This document shows, piece after piece, positions 48,341-59,192 of a stretch of DNA of 64,000 nucleotides. Numbering within the stretch: position 1 is the first letter of the stretch; every line of letters starts with the position of its first letter. The notes under the pieces were generated by a model. It worked only from the letters and a program-made list of their open reading frames with translations. It did no database searches and was not told the origin of the DNA. The position numbers and the translations under genes were made by a program. Origin of the DNA: DASUPK01 sp963695805 (lineage in GTDB: Bacteria; Actinomycetota; Thermoleophilia; Solirubrobacterales; 70-9); assembly GCA_963695805.1 (NCBI GenBank), contig CAVOHV010000001.1, forward strand, positions 62,001-126,000. Reading direction: 5' to 3'.

Positions 48341-50020
48341 ATGCTGCTCGAGCTCCGAATCGAGAATCTGCTCTTGATCGAGCGGGCCGAACTGCGCCTC
48401 GGCCCGGGCCTGAACGCGATCACGGGGGAGACGGGCGCCGGCAAGACGATCCTGGCCCACTCCTTCGACCTGCTGATGGGAGGCCGGGCGAAAGAGGGAA
48501 TCGTCCGGCCAGGGGCGAGCGAGGCCTACGTCGAGGGGGTCTTCCAGCTGCCGGACAACCTGCTCGACGATCCCGAGCTCACCGAGATCGCCGAGCGACT
48601 GCCGGAGGGAACCATGGAGCTGGTGGTCGGCCGACGCGTCTCGGCTTCTGGCAGGACGAGCGCCTTCCTCGGTGGGCGCTCTGCCTCGGCGCCGGACCTC
48701 CAGGCCCTCGGCTCCCGGCTGCTCGCCTTCTACGGGCAGCACCAGCACCGCAAGCTGACGCTCTCGGCCGCCCAGCTCGAGACCCTGGATGGCTTCGCGG
48801 GCGAGCGGCACCTCGAGCGTCGGCGCGCCTACCGGGAGGCGCATGCCGAGGTGCGGCGCGTCGAGGGTGAGCTGGAGGGGATCCGCGAGCGCGAGGGGGC
48901 GCGGGTTCGCGATCTTGACCTGCTTCGCTACGAGCTCGACGAGATCGTGGCGGCGCAGCCCGATGCCGAGGAGGAGGCGGAGCTGGCCGCAGAGCGGGAG
49001 AGGCTTCGCCATGGGGAGTCGCTGCGGGGAGCAGCCGCCGAGGCGCTCGCGGCGATATCAGGCGATGACGAGGCGGGTGGGGCCGCCGAGGCGATGGGAT
49101 CGGCCGAGGCGGCACTCGCCGCCCGGGAAGGGGTCGATCCGGCGCTCGACAAACTCGCAGAGATCGCGACCGGGGTGCGCCTGGAGCTGCAGGACCTGGC
49201 GGGTGAGTTGCGCGGATATGCCGAGGGAATCGAGGCCGAGCCGGGCCGGTTGGAGCAGGTCGAGGAGCGGCTCGACGCGATGGATCGCCTCAAGCGCAAG
49301 CACGGCGGCTCGATCGAGTCGGTGCTCGCTCACGCCGAGCACTGCCGCGCCGAGATCGACGCGATCGAGGGCGCCGACCAGACGACAGAGCGGCTGGAGG
49401 CCGACCTGACGAAGGCGATGCGGACGCGCACCGATCTGGCGGGCGGCCTCAGCGAGGTGCGGGCCAAGTCGGCAAAACGCCTCGAGAGGCGGATCGCCAA
49501 GGAGCTCGACCAGCTCGGGATGAGCGGCGCGAAGCTCGAGATCTCGCTCGAGCCCCACCCGGATGGCTTCGGAGCTCTCGGCCAGGAGCGGGTCGGTTTC
49601 CGCGTCGCCACCAATCCTGGAATGCCCACCTCGCCGTTGCGCGATGCAGCCTCGGGCGGGGAGCTCTCGAGGCTGATGCTCGCGCTCGCGGGGCAGGCCG
49701 CGCCGGGTGGCGCCGCGACGTACGTCTTCGACGAGATCGACGCGGGCGTCGGCGGTAACACCGCCAGGACGGTGGGGGAGAGGCTGCGCGCGCTCGGCGA
49801 CGAGCGGCAGGTGCTCTGCATCACCCACCTGCCCCAGGTGGCCTCGATGGCCCAATCCCACTTCCGGATCGAGAAGAGCATCGATCGCGGGCAGGCGACG
49901 GCGACCGTCGAGCGAGTCGACGGCGATGAGCTCGTTGCGGAGATCGTGCGGATGCTCGGAGGCGGAGATGGCGACGAGGCCGCCGACCGGCATGCCCGCG
50001 AGCTGCTCAAGGCCGCCTAG
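48341..50020 (+). CDS. recN: DNA repair protein RecN
   Basis: A 559-residue SMC-like ATPase for double-strand break repair. Walker A is GETGAGKT (about 28-35). A coiled-coil-rich centre (about 150-360, Glu/Arg/Ala-rich) follows, then the signature SGGELSRLMLALAGQAAPGG (about 438) and Walker B in YVFDEIDAGVGG. The C-terminal QVLCITHLPQVASMAQSHF is typical of RecN. ATG 48341. It is the start of the recN-steA-pyrG run. Confidence 0.95.
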   Translation: MLLELRIENLLLIERAELRLGPGLNAITGETGAGKTILAHSFDLLMGGRAKEGIVRPGASEAYVEGVFQLPDNLLDDPELTEIAERLPEGTMELVVGRRVSASGRTSAFLGGRSASAPDLQALGSRLLAFYGQHQHRKLTLSAAQLETLDGFAGERHLERRRAYREAHAEVRRVEGELEGIREREGARVRDLDLLRYELDEIVAAQPDAEEEAELAAERERLRHGESLRGAAAEALAAISGDDEAGGAAEAMGSAEAALAAREGVDPALDKLAEIATGVRLELQDLAGELRGYAEGIEAEPGRLEQVEERLDAMDRLKRKHGGSIESVLAHAEHCRAEIDAIEGADQTTERLEADLTKAMRTRTDLAGGLSEVRAKSAKRLERRIAKELDQLGMSGAKLEISLEPHPDGFGALGQERVGFRVATNPGMPTSPLRDAASGGELSRLMLALAGQAAPGGAATYVFDEIDAGVGGNTARTVGERLRALGDERQVLCITHLPQVASMAQSHFRIEKSIDRGQATATVERVDGDELVAEIVRMLGGGDGDEAADRHARELLKAA

Positions 50021-50047
50021 GGCGCCTGTGGAAATAGTCTCCAGGCG

Positions 50048-51052
50048 ATGGCGATCGCCACCGCCACAGCGATTCGCGGTACGGCACGGCTCGGCCGCCG
50101 CACCAAGGAGCTGGTCAAGCGTCTCGGGCCCGGTGATGTCGCGGTGATCGACCACCGCAATCTCGATCGGATCGCGGCCGAGGAGCTGGTCGCCAGCGGT
50201 GTGCGCGCGACCCTGAATGCCTCGCCCTCCTCGGACGGTTCCTACCCGAATACCGGTCCGCTCGCGCTCGTCCGCGCGGGCGTCCCGCTGATCGATGCCG
50301 GACCGGAGCTCTTCGAGCTGATCGCCGACGGGGACCGGCTCGAGATCGAGGGAGGCCGGATCTCCGCGGAGGGCAGGCTGATGGGGGAGGGACGGCCGCT
50401 GAGGGCGGAGGAGCTCGCCCGCGACCTCGACGCGCAGCGCGCCCGGATCGACCGAGCCCTTCAGGACTTCACCGAGAACACGCTGGCCCACCTCCGCGAG
50501 GAGGGTGGCCTGCTCTCCGGCGCGATCGACCTTCCGGAGACGCGCACGCGCTTTCGCGACCGCCACGTCCTGATCGTGGTCCGGGGGACCGATCACATCC
50601 GCGACCTGCGGGCCCTGCGTGCCTACATCGAGGACGTGAACCCGGTGCTCGTCGGGGTGGATGGGGGAGCCGACGCGATCATCCGCGAGGGACTGCGGCC
50701 AGACGTCGTCCTCGGTGACATGGACTCGGCCGGCGAGGCGGCCCTGCGCAGCGGCGCCGAGCTGATCGTCCACGCGTACTCGGATGGGAGGGCTCCGGGC
50801 GCGGAGCGTCTCCAGCGGCTCGCCCTTCCGCACACCGTCCTTCCCTCCGCCGGCACCAGCCAGGACGTGGCGATGCTGCTCGCCTTCGAGAAGGGCGCCT
50901 CGCTGATCGTCAGCGTCGGCGCGCACTTCAACCTCGTCGAGTTCCTGGAACGGCGCCGGGGAGGGATGTCCTCGACGTTCCTCACCCGCCTGCGGATCGG
51001 CGAGACGCTGGTGGATGCGAAGGGCGTCAGCCACCTCTACCCGCCGCGGTAG
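50048..51052 (+). CDS. steA: SteA-like cytokinetic protein (thiamine pyrophosphokinase-like fold)
   Basis: A 334-residue protein matching the SteA family, which in corynebacteria works with SteB in septum formation. LVKRLGPGDVAVIDHRNLDRIAAEELV (in part) is the typical N-terminus. GVDGGADAIIREGLRPDVVLGDMDS (about 205-228, in part) has the fold and Asp residues of thiamine pyrophosphokinase-like domains. A C-terminal helix for membrane attachment, common in the family, is not obvious here. It follows recN, as in mycobacteria. Its usual partner SteB is not encoded next to it; a MraY/WecA-like gene starts in its stop codon instead. Confidence 0.88.
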   Translation: MAIATATAIRGTARLGRRTKELVKRLGPGDVAVIDHRNLDRIAAEELVASGVRATLNASPSSDGSYPNTGPLALVRAGVPLIDAGPELFELIADGDRLEIEGGRISAEGRLMGEGRPLRAEELARDLDAQRARIDRALQDFTENTLAHLREEGGLLSGAIDLPETRTRFRDRHVLIVVRGTDHIRDLRALRAYIEDVNPVLVGVDGGADAIIREGLRPDVVLGDMDSAGEAALRSGAELIVHAYSDGRAPGAERLQRLALPHTVLPSAGTSQDVAMLLAFEKGASLIVSVGAHFNLVEFLERRRGGMSSTFLTRLRIGETLVDAKGVSHLYPPR

Positions 51053-51746
51053 TGCCGAGGAGGGCGAACTACCGCGGCCGGCCGGTGCTCTTCCCGCTCG
51101 GCGTCGTCCTGCTCGCGGCGGCCGGGGTCGCCGCCGCGGCCGGTCCCAGCCGCTGGCTCGCCTTCCTGCTCGGCGTCGGCTGCCTCGGACTGATCGACGA
51201 TCTGGCCGGCGGCGAGCCCCGCGGTCTCCGGGGGCATGGGCTGGCGTTGGTTCGGGGGGAGCTTTCGACTGGTGCGGTCAAGGCGGTCGGCACGGTGGCG
51301 CTCGCCGCCTACGCGGTTGCCGGCGAGGACGCGAGCGGCGCCGAGTTGCTGATCGACGTGCTGGTGCTAGCGCTCGCTGCGCACCTCGGCAACCTGCTCG
51401 ACACGCGGCCGGGGCGGCCCGAGAAGGCAATGGGCCTGGTCGGCGCGGGGGTCTGCCTCGGATCGTGGAGCGCCGCGCCGCTCGAGCCGATTGCTCCGCT
51501 CGTGCCCGCGGTGGTGATCTGTGCCTGGCTGACGCTGCAGGAGCGCGCGATGCTGGGCGATGCCGGGGCGAGCCTGATCGGCGGGATGATCGGGATCCTG
51601 CTCGTGACGACGCTGTCGATGCCTGGGATTCTGTTGGTGCTGGGCGGCCTGATCGTGATCTCGCTGTATGGGGAATTCCGCTCGATCTCCGCCACGATCG
51701 GCCGAGTTCCGCTCCTCGAGCGACTAGACTCGCTCGGCAGAGTCAA

Positions 51747-51750
<4 letters not shown>
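51052..51750 (+). CDS. MraY/WecA-like polyprenyl-phosphate transferase family membrane protein
   Basis: A 232-residue membrane protein shorter than MraY or WecA (about 320-360). Motifs of the family are LGLIDDLAGG (about 42-51, paired Asp), HLGNLLDTRPGRPEKAMG (about 104-121, in place of NxxNxxDGxDGL) and ERAMLGDAGASLIGGMIG (about 163-180). It lacks several N-terminal helices and the cytoplasmic loop E of full-length enzymes. It could transfer a sugar-phosphate or simply bind polyprenyl phosphate. The start GTG lies in the steA stop; its own stop overlaps pyrG. In mycobacteria this position holds SteB/MctB. Confidence 0.75.
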
Positions 51751-53444
<1,694 letters not shown>

Positions 53445-53447
53445 CCG

Positions 53448-54425
53448 CTACTTCATCCCCATCGAACGGCCCTGCGGCATCGGCTCCGTACGGGTCGGCA
53501 TCTTGCCCTCCATCGAACCGCCCTGGTCCTGCATCGGCGTTTGGTTGTCGTTCATCTGCTCCTCGCCCATCGAACCGCCCTCCGACGATCCCTCGCCCAT
53601 CCCCATGGAGTCCATCGCGGCCTGAGCCTCGGGTGAGTTCGGGAGCGTGAGGCCCGGAACGTCGGCGGCGAAGAAGGCCACACCGATCCCGAGGACGACG
53701 AGCAGCAGGGCGACGCTCCCGTTGGCGACGGCCTTCCAGGGAAGCAGCTTCTCGACCGCGATCAGAGCGGCGACCAGCACCATCCAGCCGATGCTCATCA
53801 CGCCGAGGGCGAAGAGCGCGGCCATCAGCCCCCAGCAGCAGCCCACGCACCAGGCGCCGTGCTCGGTGCCCATCTGGAGGGCGCCGCGTCTGCCGGGACG
53901 CCAGGACGTGAGCAGGAACCCCATCGGGCTGCGGCAGCGCCGCAGGCAGGCGTCCTTGAGTGGTGTGAGCTGATAGATCCCCGCGACGACGATCACTGCG
54001 CCTGCGACGTAGGGGCCGCCGCTGTCCCAGGCGAGGAATCCGATGTCCAGGGCCCGGCCGCCCTGGATGATCGCGTAGCCCAGCAGGCCCGCCGCCGCCC
54101 AGGTCAGCAGGTAGCCGCCGACGAACATCGCAGCCGCCCCGGGCTGGGCGGACTCACCGTTCTGGCGCTTGCCCTCCTCGATCCGGGCGTACATCAGAAC
54201 CATCGGCGCGATCGAGGGGAACATCATCGCGGCCATCATCACCACCCACGCCGTGATCCAGAAACCGAGCCCGCCGAGGTCGGTGCCGGGTCCGGCGTCC
54301 ATGCCGTCCATCCGGTTGCCGGTCATCGCCCAAGCCACTGCCGCGAGCAGCAGGAGGCTGAAGATCAGCCCGACCTGGACGGCGCTCGAGAGCTGGGGAA
54401 CCCTGCGGAGAGTCGCTGACTCCAT
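53448..54425 (-). CDS. DUF2182 membrane protein with Met/Gln-rich tail
   Basis: A 325-residue membrane protein. WVVMMAAMMFPSIAPMVLMYAR (about 67-88, in part) and ACLRRCRSPMGF plus AWCVGCCWGLMAALFALGVM (in part; about 172-205) are the DUF2182 signatures, with conserved Met and paired Cys suited to binding a soft metal such as copper. The last 55 residues are Met, Gly, Gln and Ser-rich (MDSMGMGEG, EEQMNDNQTPMQDQG, GRSMGMK) and add methionine-type metal sites. Function of the family is unknown; copper handling is a guess. It is convergent with pyrG, 3 bp away. Confidence 0.85.
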   Translation of the reverse strand: MESATLRRVPQLSSAVQVGLIFSLLLLAAVAWAMTGNRMDGMDAGPGTDLGGLGFWITAWVVMMAAMMFPSIAPMVLMYARIEEGKRQNGESAQPGAAAMFVGGYLLTWAAAGLLGYAIIQGGRALDIGFLAWDSGGPYVAGAVIVVAGIYQLTPLKDACLRRCRSPMGFLLTSWRPGRRGALQMGTEHGAWCVGCCWGLMAALFALGVMSIGWMVLVAALIAVEKLLPWKAVANGSVALLLVVLGIGVAFFAADVPGLTLPNSPEAQAAMDSMGMGEGSSEGGSMGEEQMNDNQTPMQDQGGSMEGKMPTRTEPMPQGRSMGMK

Positions 54426-54490
54426 GCAGCTGGGGATTATTTCCACCTCGCGGGAGGAGTCAACCCCCCGCCTCCCATAGCCTGGGCGCG

Positions 54491-55618
54491 GTGAGCGCAC
54501 CGGAGGACCAGCGGATGCTCGATCGCTTCGCCCGTCTCTGCGAGATCTCCAGCCCCACCGGTGAGGAGCGGGAGGTTGCGGACGCCGTTTTGGAGGAGTT
54601 GCGCGAGTTCGGCGTGGACGTCGCCGAGGATGCCTCCGCGACCCCGGCGCGGGCCGGGGCCGGGAACCTGATCGCGCGGGTCCCGGGGCGTGGAGAACGC
54701 TGGCTCTCCTTCTTCGCCCACCTGGACACCGTCCCCCACGACGGCCCGGTGGAGGTGGACCAGGAGGGCGGTACGTTCCGGAGCGCCGGGGACACCATCC
54801 TCGGCGCCGACAACAAGGCGGCCGTGACCGTCCTGATGGAGCTCGCCATTCGCCACCGGGCGGACCCTGCGCCCCTGGGGCTCGAGCTCGTCTTCACCGT
54901 CGCGGAGGAGGACGGGCTCCGCGGGGCCAAGGAGCTCGACATCTCGTCGTTGCAAGCCCCGTTCGGCTACGTGCTCGACCACGCGACGCCCATCGGGGAG
55001 CTGATCGTGGCGGCGCCGACCTACAAGCGCCTGATCGCCGAGTTCACCGGCCACGAAGCGCACGCCGGGATCAATCCGGAGGACGGGCACAGCGCGATCG
55101 CCGCGGCGGCCGTCGCCATCGCGGAGATGGAGCTGGGCCGCCTCGATGAGGAGACCACCGCGAACATCGGAATGATCGAGGGCGGGACCGCGTCCAACGT
55201 TGTCGCCGGCCACTGCAGGATCCTTGGAGAGGCGCGCAGCGTCGACGGGGAACGGGCCGCCGCCACGATCGGGGAGATGGTCGACGCGTGCACCTGGGGA
55301 GCGAGCCAGCAGGGGTGTGACGTCGACGCGCAGGTCAGCGAGATGTTCCGCGGTTATCGCCTCGACCCCAGGGCAGAGCCCGTGCGGATCGCCTCGGAGG
55401 CCCTGCGCGCGGCCGGGTATGAGCCTGAGCTTGTCGCGACCGGCGGTGGCAGCGACGCCAACGCGCTGGTCGCCTCCGGCTACGAGGCCGTTCTGCTCGC
55501 CAACGGGACCGAGGCGAACCACACGCCCCAGGAGCTGGTCACCGAGGGCGCCATCGTTGAGATGCTGCGGGTGTGCGAAGCGGCGATCGGGCTGGCTGGA
55601 GATGCTGAAGCTACGTAG
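54491..55618 (+). CDS. M20-family metallopeptidase (PepT/peptidase-T-like)
   Basis: A 375-residue two-zinc exopeptidase. Metal ligands and catalytic residues are in FFAHLDTVPHDG (about 78-89), LGADNKAAVTVLMEL (about 104), FTVAEEDGLRGAKEL (about 138) and the dimerisation domain GHEAHAGINPEDGHSAI (about 188). The last ligand His is in NGTEANHTPQE (about 340). It likely removes N-terminal residues from di- or tripeptides. ATG-type start as GTG 54491. It overlaps the DUF3866 gene by 17 bp. Confidence 0.92.
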   Translation: MSAPEDQRMLDRFARLCEISSPTGEEREVADAVLEELREFGVDVAEDASATPARAGAGNLIARVPGRGERWLSFFAHLDTVPHDGPVEVDQEGGTFRSAGDTILGADNKAAVTVLMELAIRHRADPAPLGLELVFTVAEEDGLRGAKELDISSLQAPFGYVLDHATPIGELIVAAPTYKRLIAEFTGHEAHAGINPEDGHSAIAAAAVAIAEMELGRLDEETTANIGMIEGGTASNVVAGHCRILGEARSVDGERAAATIGEMVDACTWGASQQGCDVDAQVSEMFRGYRLDPRAEPVRIASEALRAAGYEPELVATGGGSDANALVASGYEAVLLANGTEANHTPQELVTEGAIVEMLRVCEAAIGLAGDAEAT

Positions 55619-56624
55619 GGGTGTGGTCAGCGGGACTGACCCGCTGGTGGTGCAGGTCGGCGCCGAGCTGAGGCCCGCCTGGGCGGATCTCGGGTTGGTC
55701 GGCGAGGTGATGGAGGGCGACGAGGTGATCGTCAACGTCGAGGCGCGCGACCTCGGGCTCGGCTCGGGCGGCTTCGACGTCGTCCACGTCAACCTGACTC
55801 GCGGGCTGGAAGCACCTGGCACGAAAGAGGCGGCGGCGATGAAGCTCAACTACTCGCCGCTGCAGCATCCGGTCGAGCCGGTGGAGGCCCTGCCGGAGGA
55901 GGGTGCCGGGCGGCCGGTTCCCGTGCTCGTGCTCTCCCTCCACGGACAGCTCGCCCCGGCAGCCTGGGCCGCCGGTCGTGCGGCGAGCGGTCTGCGGGTG
56001 GGCTACGTCCAGACGGCCGGCGGTGCCTTGCCCGGAGCCCTGTCGACGGATGTCGCTGAGCTTCGCGCGCGCGAGTTGCTCTGCGAGCACGTCACGGCCG
56101 GCCCTGCCTACGGCGGCGAGCGCGAGGCGCTCTCGGTAATTGGAGCGCTTGGCGGCGCGGCGGGGCCGCTCGGCTGGGATGCGACGATCGCCGGGCCGGG
56201 GCCGGGCATCGCCGGTTCCGGCAGCGCGCTGGGGCACGGCGGCATGGCCGCCCTCGACACCGCCCACGCCGCCATCGCCCTGGGTCTGGAGACGCTGCTC
56301 GCGCCCCGCCTCTCGAGCGGCGACTCGCGAGAGCGACACCGCGGCCTGAGCCATCACACGGAATCCGTGTTGCGGATGCTGCTCGCGGGCGTACGGGTGC
56401 CGGCTCCGGCTGACGATCGCGACGCGCTCGATTGCCTCCGGGTTGCCTGCGGCGATCGGCATGGGGTCTGGGACAGGGAGGCAGACGTCGACGAGTACGC
56501 GGCGAGCGGCCTGTCCGCGCGCCACATGGGGCGTTCGATCGAGGAGGACCGTTTGTTCTTCGCCGCCGGGCTCGCCGCCGGGGACGGCCTGGCCGCGGCG
56601 GCGCTGGTCGGGGAGGCGGCGTGA
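55602..56624 (+). CDS. DUF3866 family protein
   Basis: A 340-residue actinobacterial protein of unknown function matching DUF3866. Family stretches are LSLHGQLAPAAWAAG (about 113), RVGYVQTAGGALPGALS (about 132), SVIGALGGAAGPLG and GHGGMAALDTAHAAIALG (about 210). Gly-rich loops and HTES (SHHTESVLRML) suggest an enzyme binding a nucleotide or metal. It lies between the M20 peptidase and the NUDIX gene, its usual neighbourhood in actinobacteria. ATG 55602 gives the family length. Confidence 0.88.
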   Translation: MLKLRRGVVSGTDPLVVQVGAELRPAWADLGLVGEVMEGDEVIVNVEARDLGLGSGGFDVVHVNLTRGLEAPGTKEAAAMKLNYSPLQHPVEPVEALPEEGAGRPVPVLVLSLHGQLAPAAWAAGRAASGLRVGYVQTAGGALPGALSTDVAELRARELLCEHVTAGPAYGGEREALSVIGALGGAAGPLGWDATIAGPGPGIAGSGSALGHGGMAALDTAHAAIALGLETLLAPRLSSGDSRERHRGLSHHTESVLRMLLAGVRVPAPADDRDALDCLRVACGDRHGVWDREADVDEYAASGLSARHMGRSIEEDRLFFAAGLAAGDGLAAAALVGEAA

Positions 56625-57169
56625 ACGACGAGAACCCGAAGAACGACGAGACCCTCAAGAAGGAGGGGAGCAAGCTCGTCTATCGGGGCCCGATCGCGTC
56701 GGTGCGCATGGAGACCTTCCAGTACTCCGACGGGAGCCGGTCGACGAGGCAGGTGGTGCTCCATCCCGGGGCGGTCTGCGTCGTCCCGCACGACGGGCGC
56801 TCGGTCTACATGGTCGAGCAGCCGCGGGAGGCGGTCGAGGAACCGGCGCTGCTCGAGCTGCCGGCCGGGAAGCTCGACGTCGAGGGGGAGACTCCGCTCG
56901 AGTGTGCCCAACGCGAGCTCGGTGAGGAGATCGGCAAGTCCGCCGGCGACTGGCGCGAGCTGAAGAGCTTCTACACGAGCCCGGGGTTCGCCAACGAGCG
57001 GGTCTGGCTTTTCCTGGCGACCGAGCTCTACGACACCCCGGCGCGCCGGCACGCGGACGAGCGGATCGAGATCGTCGAGTTCGCGCTCGACGATCTCGAC
57101 ACCGCAATCGACCGCTGCGAGGACGCCAAGTCCCTCATCGGCCTGATGATGCTCAAGCAGCTGATCTAG
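56621..57169 (+). CDS. NUDIX hydrolase (ADP-ribose pyrophosphatase type)
   Basis: A 182-residue protein with a complete Nudix box G-x5-E-x7-REUxEExGU: GKLDVEGETPLECAQRELGEEIG (given by its ends, about 86-108). ELPAGKLD before the box is typical of ADP-ribose pyrophosphatases, and PGFANERVWLFLATEL follows the family pattern. The start GTG overlaps the DUF3866 stop. Its position before xerD matches the mycobacterial gene order (pyrG, ADP-ribose pyrophosphatase, xerD). Confidence 0.93.
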   Translation: MNDENPKNDETLKKEGSKLVYRGPIASVRMETFQYSDGSRSTRQVVLHPGAVCVVPHDGRSVYMVEQPREAVEEPALLELPAGKLDVEGETPLECAQRELGEEIGKSAGDWRELKSFYTSPGFANERVWLFLATELYDTPARRHADERIEIVEFALDDLDTAIDRCEDAKSLIGLMMLKQLI

Positions 57170-57212
57170 GCCCCCGTGAAGGGACCGGCGGGTGGCCGCG
57201 GAAGTACTTGGC

Positions 57213-58181
57213 ATGGCCACGATTGCGCCGCCGCGTGAGGCGACAGAACCGAAGCCGTCCGAGCGCTACGAGGCTCTGGTGCTGGATTTCCTCGCGCATC
57301 TGGAGTTCGAGCGCGGGCTATCCCGCAACACGCTCTCCGCGTACCGCACGGACCTGCTCCAGTTCGGTCGCTTCCTGTCCGAGCGTGGCCGCGACGCGAC
57401 CAGCGCCACGGCCGGCGACCTCTCTGACTTCCTCGCGGACCTGGCCAAGGGAGACGGGAACGGCCGAGCCGCCTGCTCGACCGCCACCGTCCATCGGAAG
57501 GCAGCCTGCCTGCGGTCCTTCTACCGGCATCTGCGCCGCGAGGAGACGATCGACGACGACCCGGCAGCGAGGCTCGAGACACCCCAGCGCGGCCGCAAGC
57601 TTCCCGAGGTCCTGAGCTATGCGGAGGTGCAGAAGCTGCTCGCGCAGCCGCGCGGCGACGAGCCGACCGCCATTCGGGACCGCGCGCTCCTCGAGCTGAT
57701 GTACGCGTCCGGGCTGCGGGCGTCGGAGACGATCTCGCTGGAGGTCTCCGATGTCGACGTCGAGCACGGGATCGTCCGCGCCAGAGGCAAGGGATCCAAG
57801 GAACGCCTCGTCCCGGTTGGTGGCAAGGCCGTCGCCGCGGTCAGGGTCTATCTGCGCTCCGGGCGGCCCAAGCTGCTGAACTCACCGGAGGAGCCCAAGC
57901 TGTTCCTCAACTTCCGCGGCGGGCCGCTGACCCGCCAGGGCCTCTACAAGATCGTGCTTCGCCACGCGCAGTCCGCCGGGCTCGGCAACCGGATGAGCCC
58001 GCACACGCTGCGGCACTCGTTCGCCACGCACCTGCTGAGCGGCGGCTGCGACCTGCGCTCGGTTCAGGAGATGCTCGGCCACGCCGACCTCTCGACCACC
58101 CAGCTGTACACCCATCTCTCGGGTGAGGAGCTCAAGGAGGCCTACTTCAAGGCCCATCCGCGGGCTCATCTGTCTCGCTAG
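57213..58181 (+). CDS. xerD: Site-specific tyrosine recombinase XerD
   Basis: A 322-residue tyrosine recombinase resolving chromosome dimers at dif with XerC. The N-terminal SAM-like domain has LSRNTLSAYRTDLLQFGRFL. The catalytic set is Arg in SGLRASETI (about 178), Lys in GKGSKERLVP, His/Arg in PHTLRHSFATH (about 269), His in GHADLSTT and Tyr in QLYTHLS (about 303). ATG 57213 is preferred to GTG 57192. Its context and length are those of the housekeeping enzyme, not of a phage integrase. It is followed 24 bp later by mutM. Confidence 0.93.
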   Translation: MATIAPPREATEPKPSERYEALVLDFLAHLEFERGLSRNTLSAYRTDLLQFGRFLSERGRDATSATAGDLSDFLADLAKGDGNGRAACSTATVHRKAACLRSFYRHLRREETIDDDPAARLETPQRGRKLPEVLSYAEVQKLLAQPRGDEPTAIRDRALLELMYASGLRASETISLEVSDVDVEHGIVRARGKGSKERLVPVGGKAVAAVRVYLRSGRPKLLNSPEEPKLFLNFRGGPLTRQGLYKIVLRHAQSAGLGNRMSPHTLRHSFATHLLSGGCDLRSVQEMLGHADLSTTQLYTHLSGEELKEAYFKAHPRAHLSR

Positions 58182-58205
58182 CGCGGGTCACTAGCATCGG
58201 GCGGG

Positions 58206-59192
58206 ATGCCCGAGCTACCCGAGGTGGAGACGGTCCGTGGCCAACTCGAGCCGGAGCTGGTCGGGAAGCGAATCGAGTCCGCCACCGTGCTCGACGAGCG
58301 GCTCACCAGGCCGGAGCCGCCCGCGGCGCTCGAGCGTGCCGTTGCCGGCCGCGAGGTGACCGCCGTTGCGCGGCGCGGCAAGTACCTGCTGCTCGGCCTC
58401 GAGGGCGGCCGAACACTCGCTCTGCACCTGCGGATGACGGGGAACCTCCTGCTGCGAGATCCGCGGGAGGGCATGACGGCCGACCTGATGAAGAGCGAGC
58501 CGGCGTCACGCGGGTCGGGCTCGGCGGATCCTCGCGCACCCTCGCCGGAACCGAGCCATGTGAGGGCTCGCTTCGAGCTCGACGACGGGCGGGTGCTGCT
58601 GTTCACGGACGTGCGCCGCTTCGGGCAGGCCGTCGTGCTGGACGCGGGCGATCAGCTCGATGACTTCTTCGCCTCCCGCCTCGGCATCGAGCCGCTCTCG
58701 GGCGAGCTCACCCCGGAGCGGCTGCTCGAGCTGGCGGCGGGCCGGAAGGCACCGCTCAAGTCGTTCCTTCTGAGCCAATCGAGGATCGCGGGCATCGGGA
58801 ATATCTACGCGGACGAGGCCCTCTGGCGGGCACGGCTGCATCCGCTCTCGCCGGCGGGCTCGATGAAGATGGAGCACGCGGAGCGGCTGGTCCATGGGAT
58901 CGTCGGCGCTCTGCAGGCGGGCCTTGACCATGGCGGCGCCAGCATCGACGACTACCTCGACGCCCGGGGAGAGCGGGGCTCGATGCAGGAGGAGTTTCTG
59001 GTCCACAGTCGCGAGGGCGAACCGTGCCTCCGGCCCCCGGAGGAGCACCGTCCCTCTCCGGCGCCGGTGATCCAGCGGATCGTGGTGGCCGGCCGCTCGA
59101 CCTACTTCTGCCCGAACTGCCAGGAGCGCCTGCGGCGGCGACCGCGGAGAAAGGCGCGTCGGCGGGGATCGCGCAGGTCGGAGGCGAGGTGA
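58206..59192 (+). CDS. mutM: Formamidopyrimidine-DNA glycosylase with altered zinc finger
   Basis: A 328-residue bifunctional glycosylase/AP lyase for oxidised purines. The catalytic N-terminus is PELPEVETVR (Pro2, Glu3), and Lys in VARRGKYLLLG (about 60). The H2TH part reads QSRIAGIGNIYADEALWRARLHP (in part). Two oddities: a polar insertion (about 92-118, rich in Pro, Ser and Gly), and a zinc finger in which the first pair reads CLRPPEEH instead of C-x2-C, followed by 13 extra residues before GRSTYFCPNCQ. Zinc may be held by CxxxxxxH plus CxxC. The end is Arg-rich. It overlaps the P1 peptidase gene by 4 bp. Confidence 0.9.
   Translation: MPELPEVETVRGQLEPELVGKRIESATVLDERLTRPEPPAALERAVAGREVTAVARRGKYLLLGLEGGRTLALHLRMTGNLLLRDPREGMTADLMKSEPASRGSGSADPRAPSPEPSHVRARFELDDGRVLLFTDVRRFGQAVVLDAGDQLDDFFASRLGIEPLSGELTPERLLELAAGRKAPLKSFLLSQSRIAGIGNIYADEALWRARLHPLSPAGSMKMEHAERLVHGIVGALQAGLDHGGASIDDYLDARGERGSMQEEFLVHSREGEPCLRPPEEHRPSPAPVIQRIVVAGRSTYFCPNCQERLRRRPRRKARRRGSRRSEAR

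Noticed and set aside
51015..51746. N-terminal extension of CTP synthase
   Set aside because: This part is out of frame with, and shadows, the MraY/WecA-like gene; the TTG at 51747 gives the standard N-terminus.
57213..58181. Phage or island integrase
   Set aside because: Length, motifs and position after pyrG-NUDIX match housekeeping XerD.
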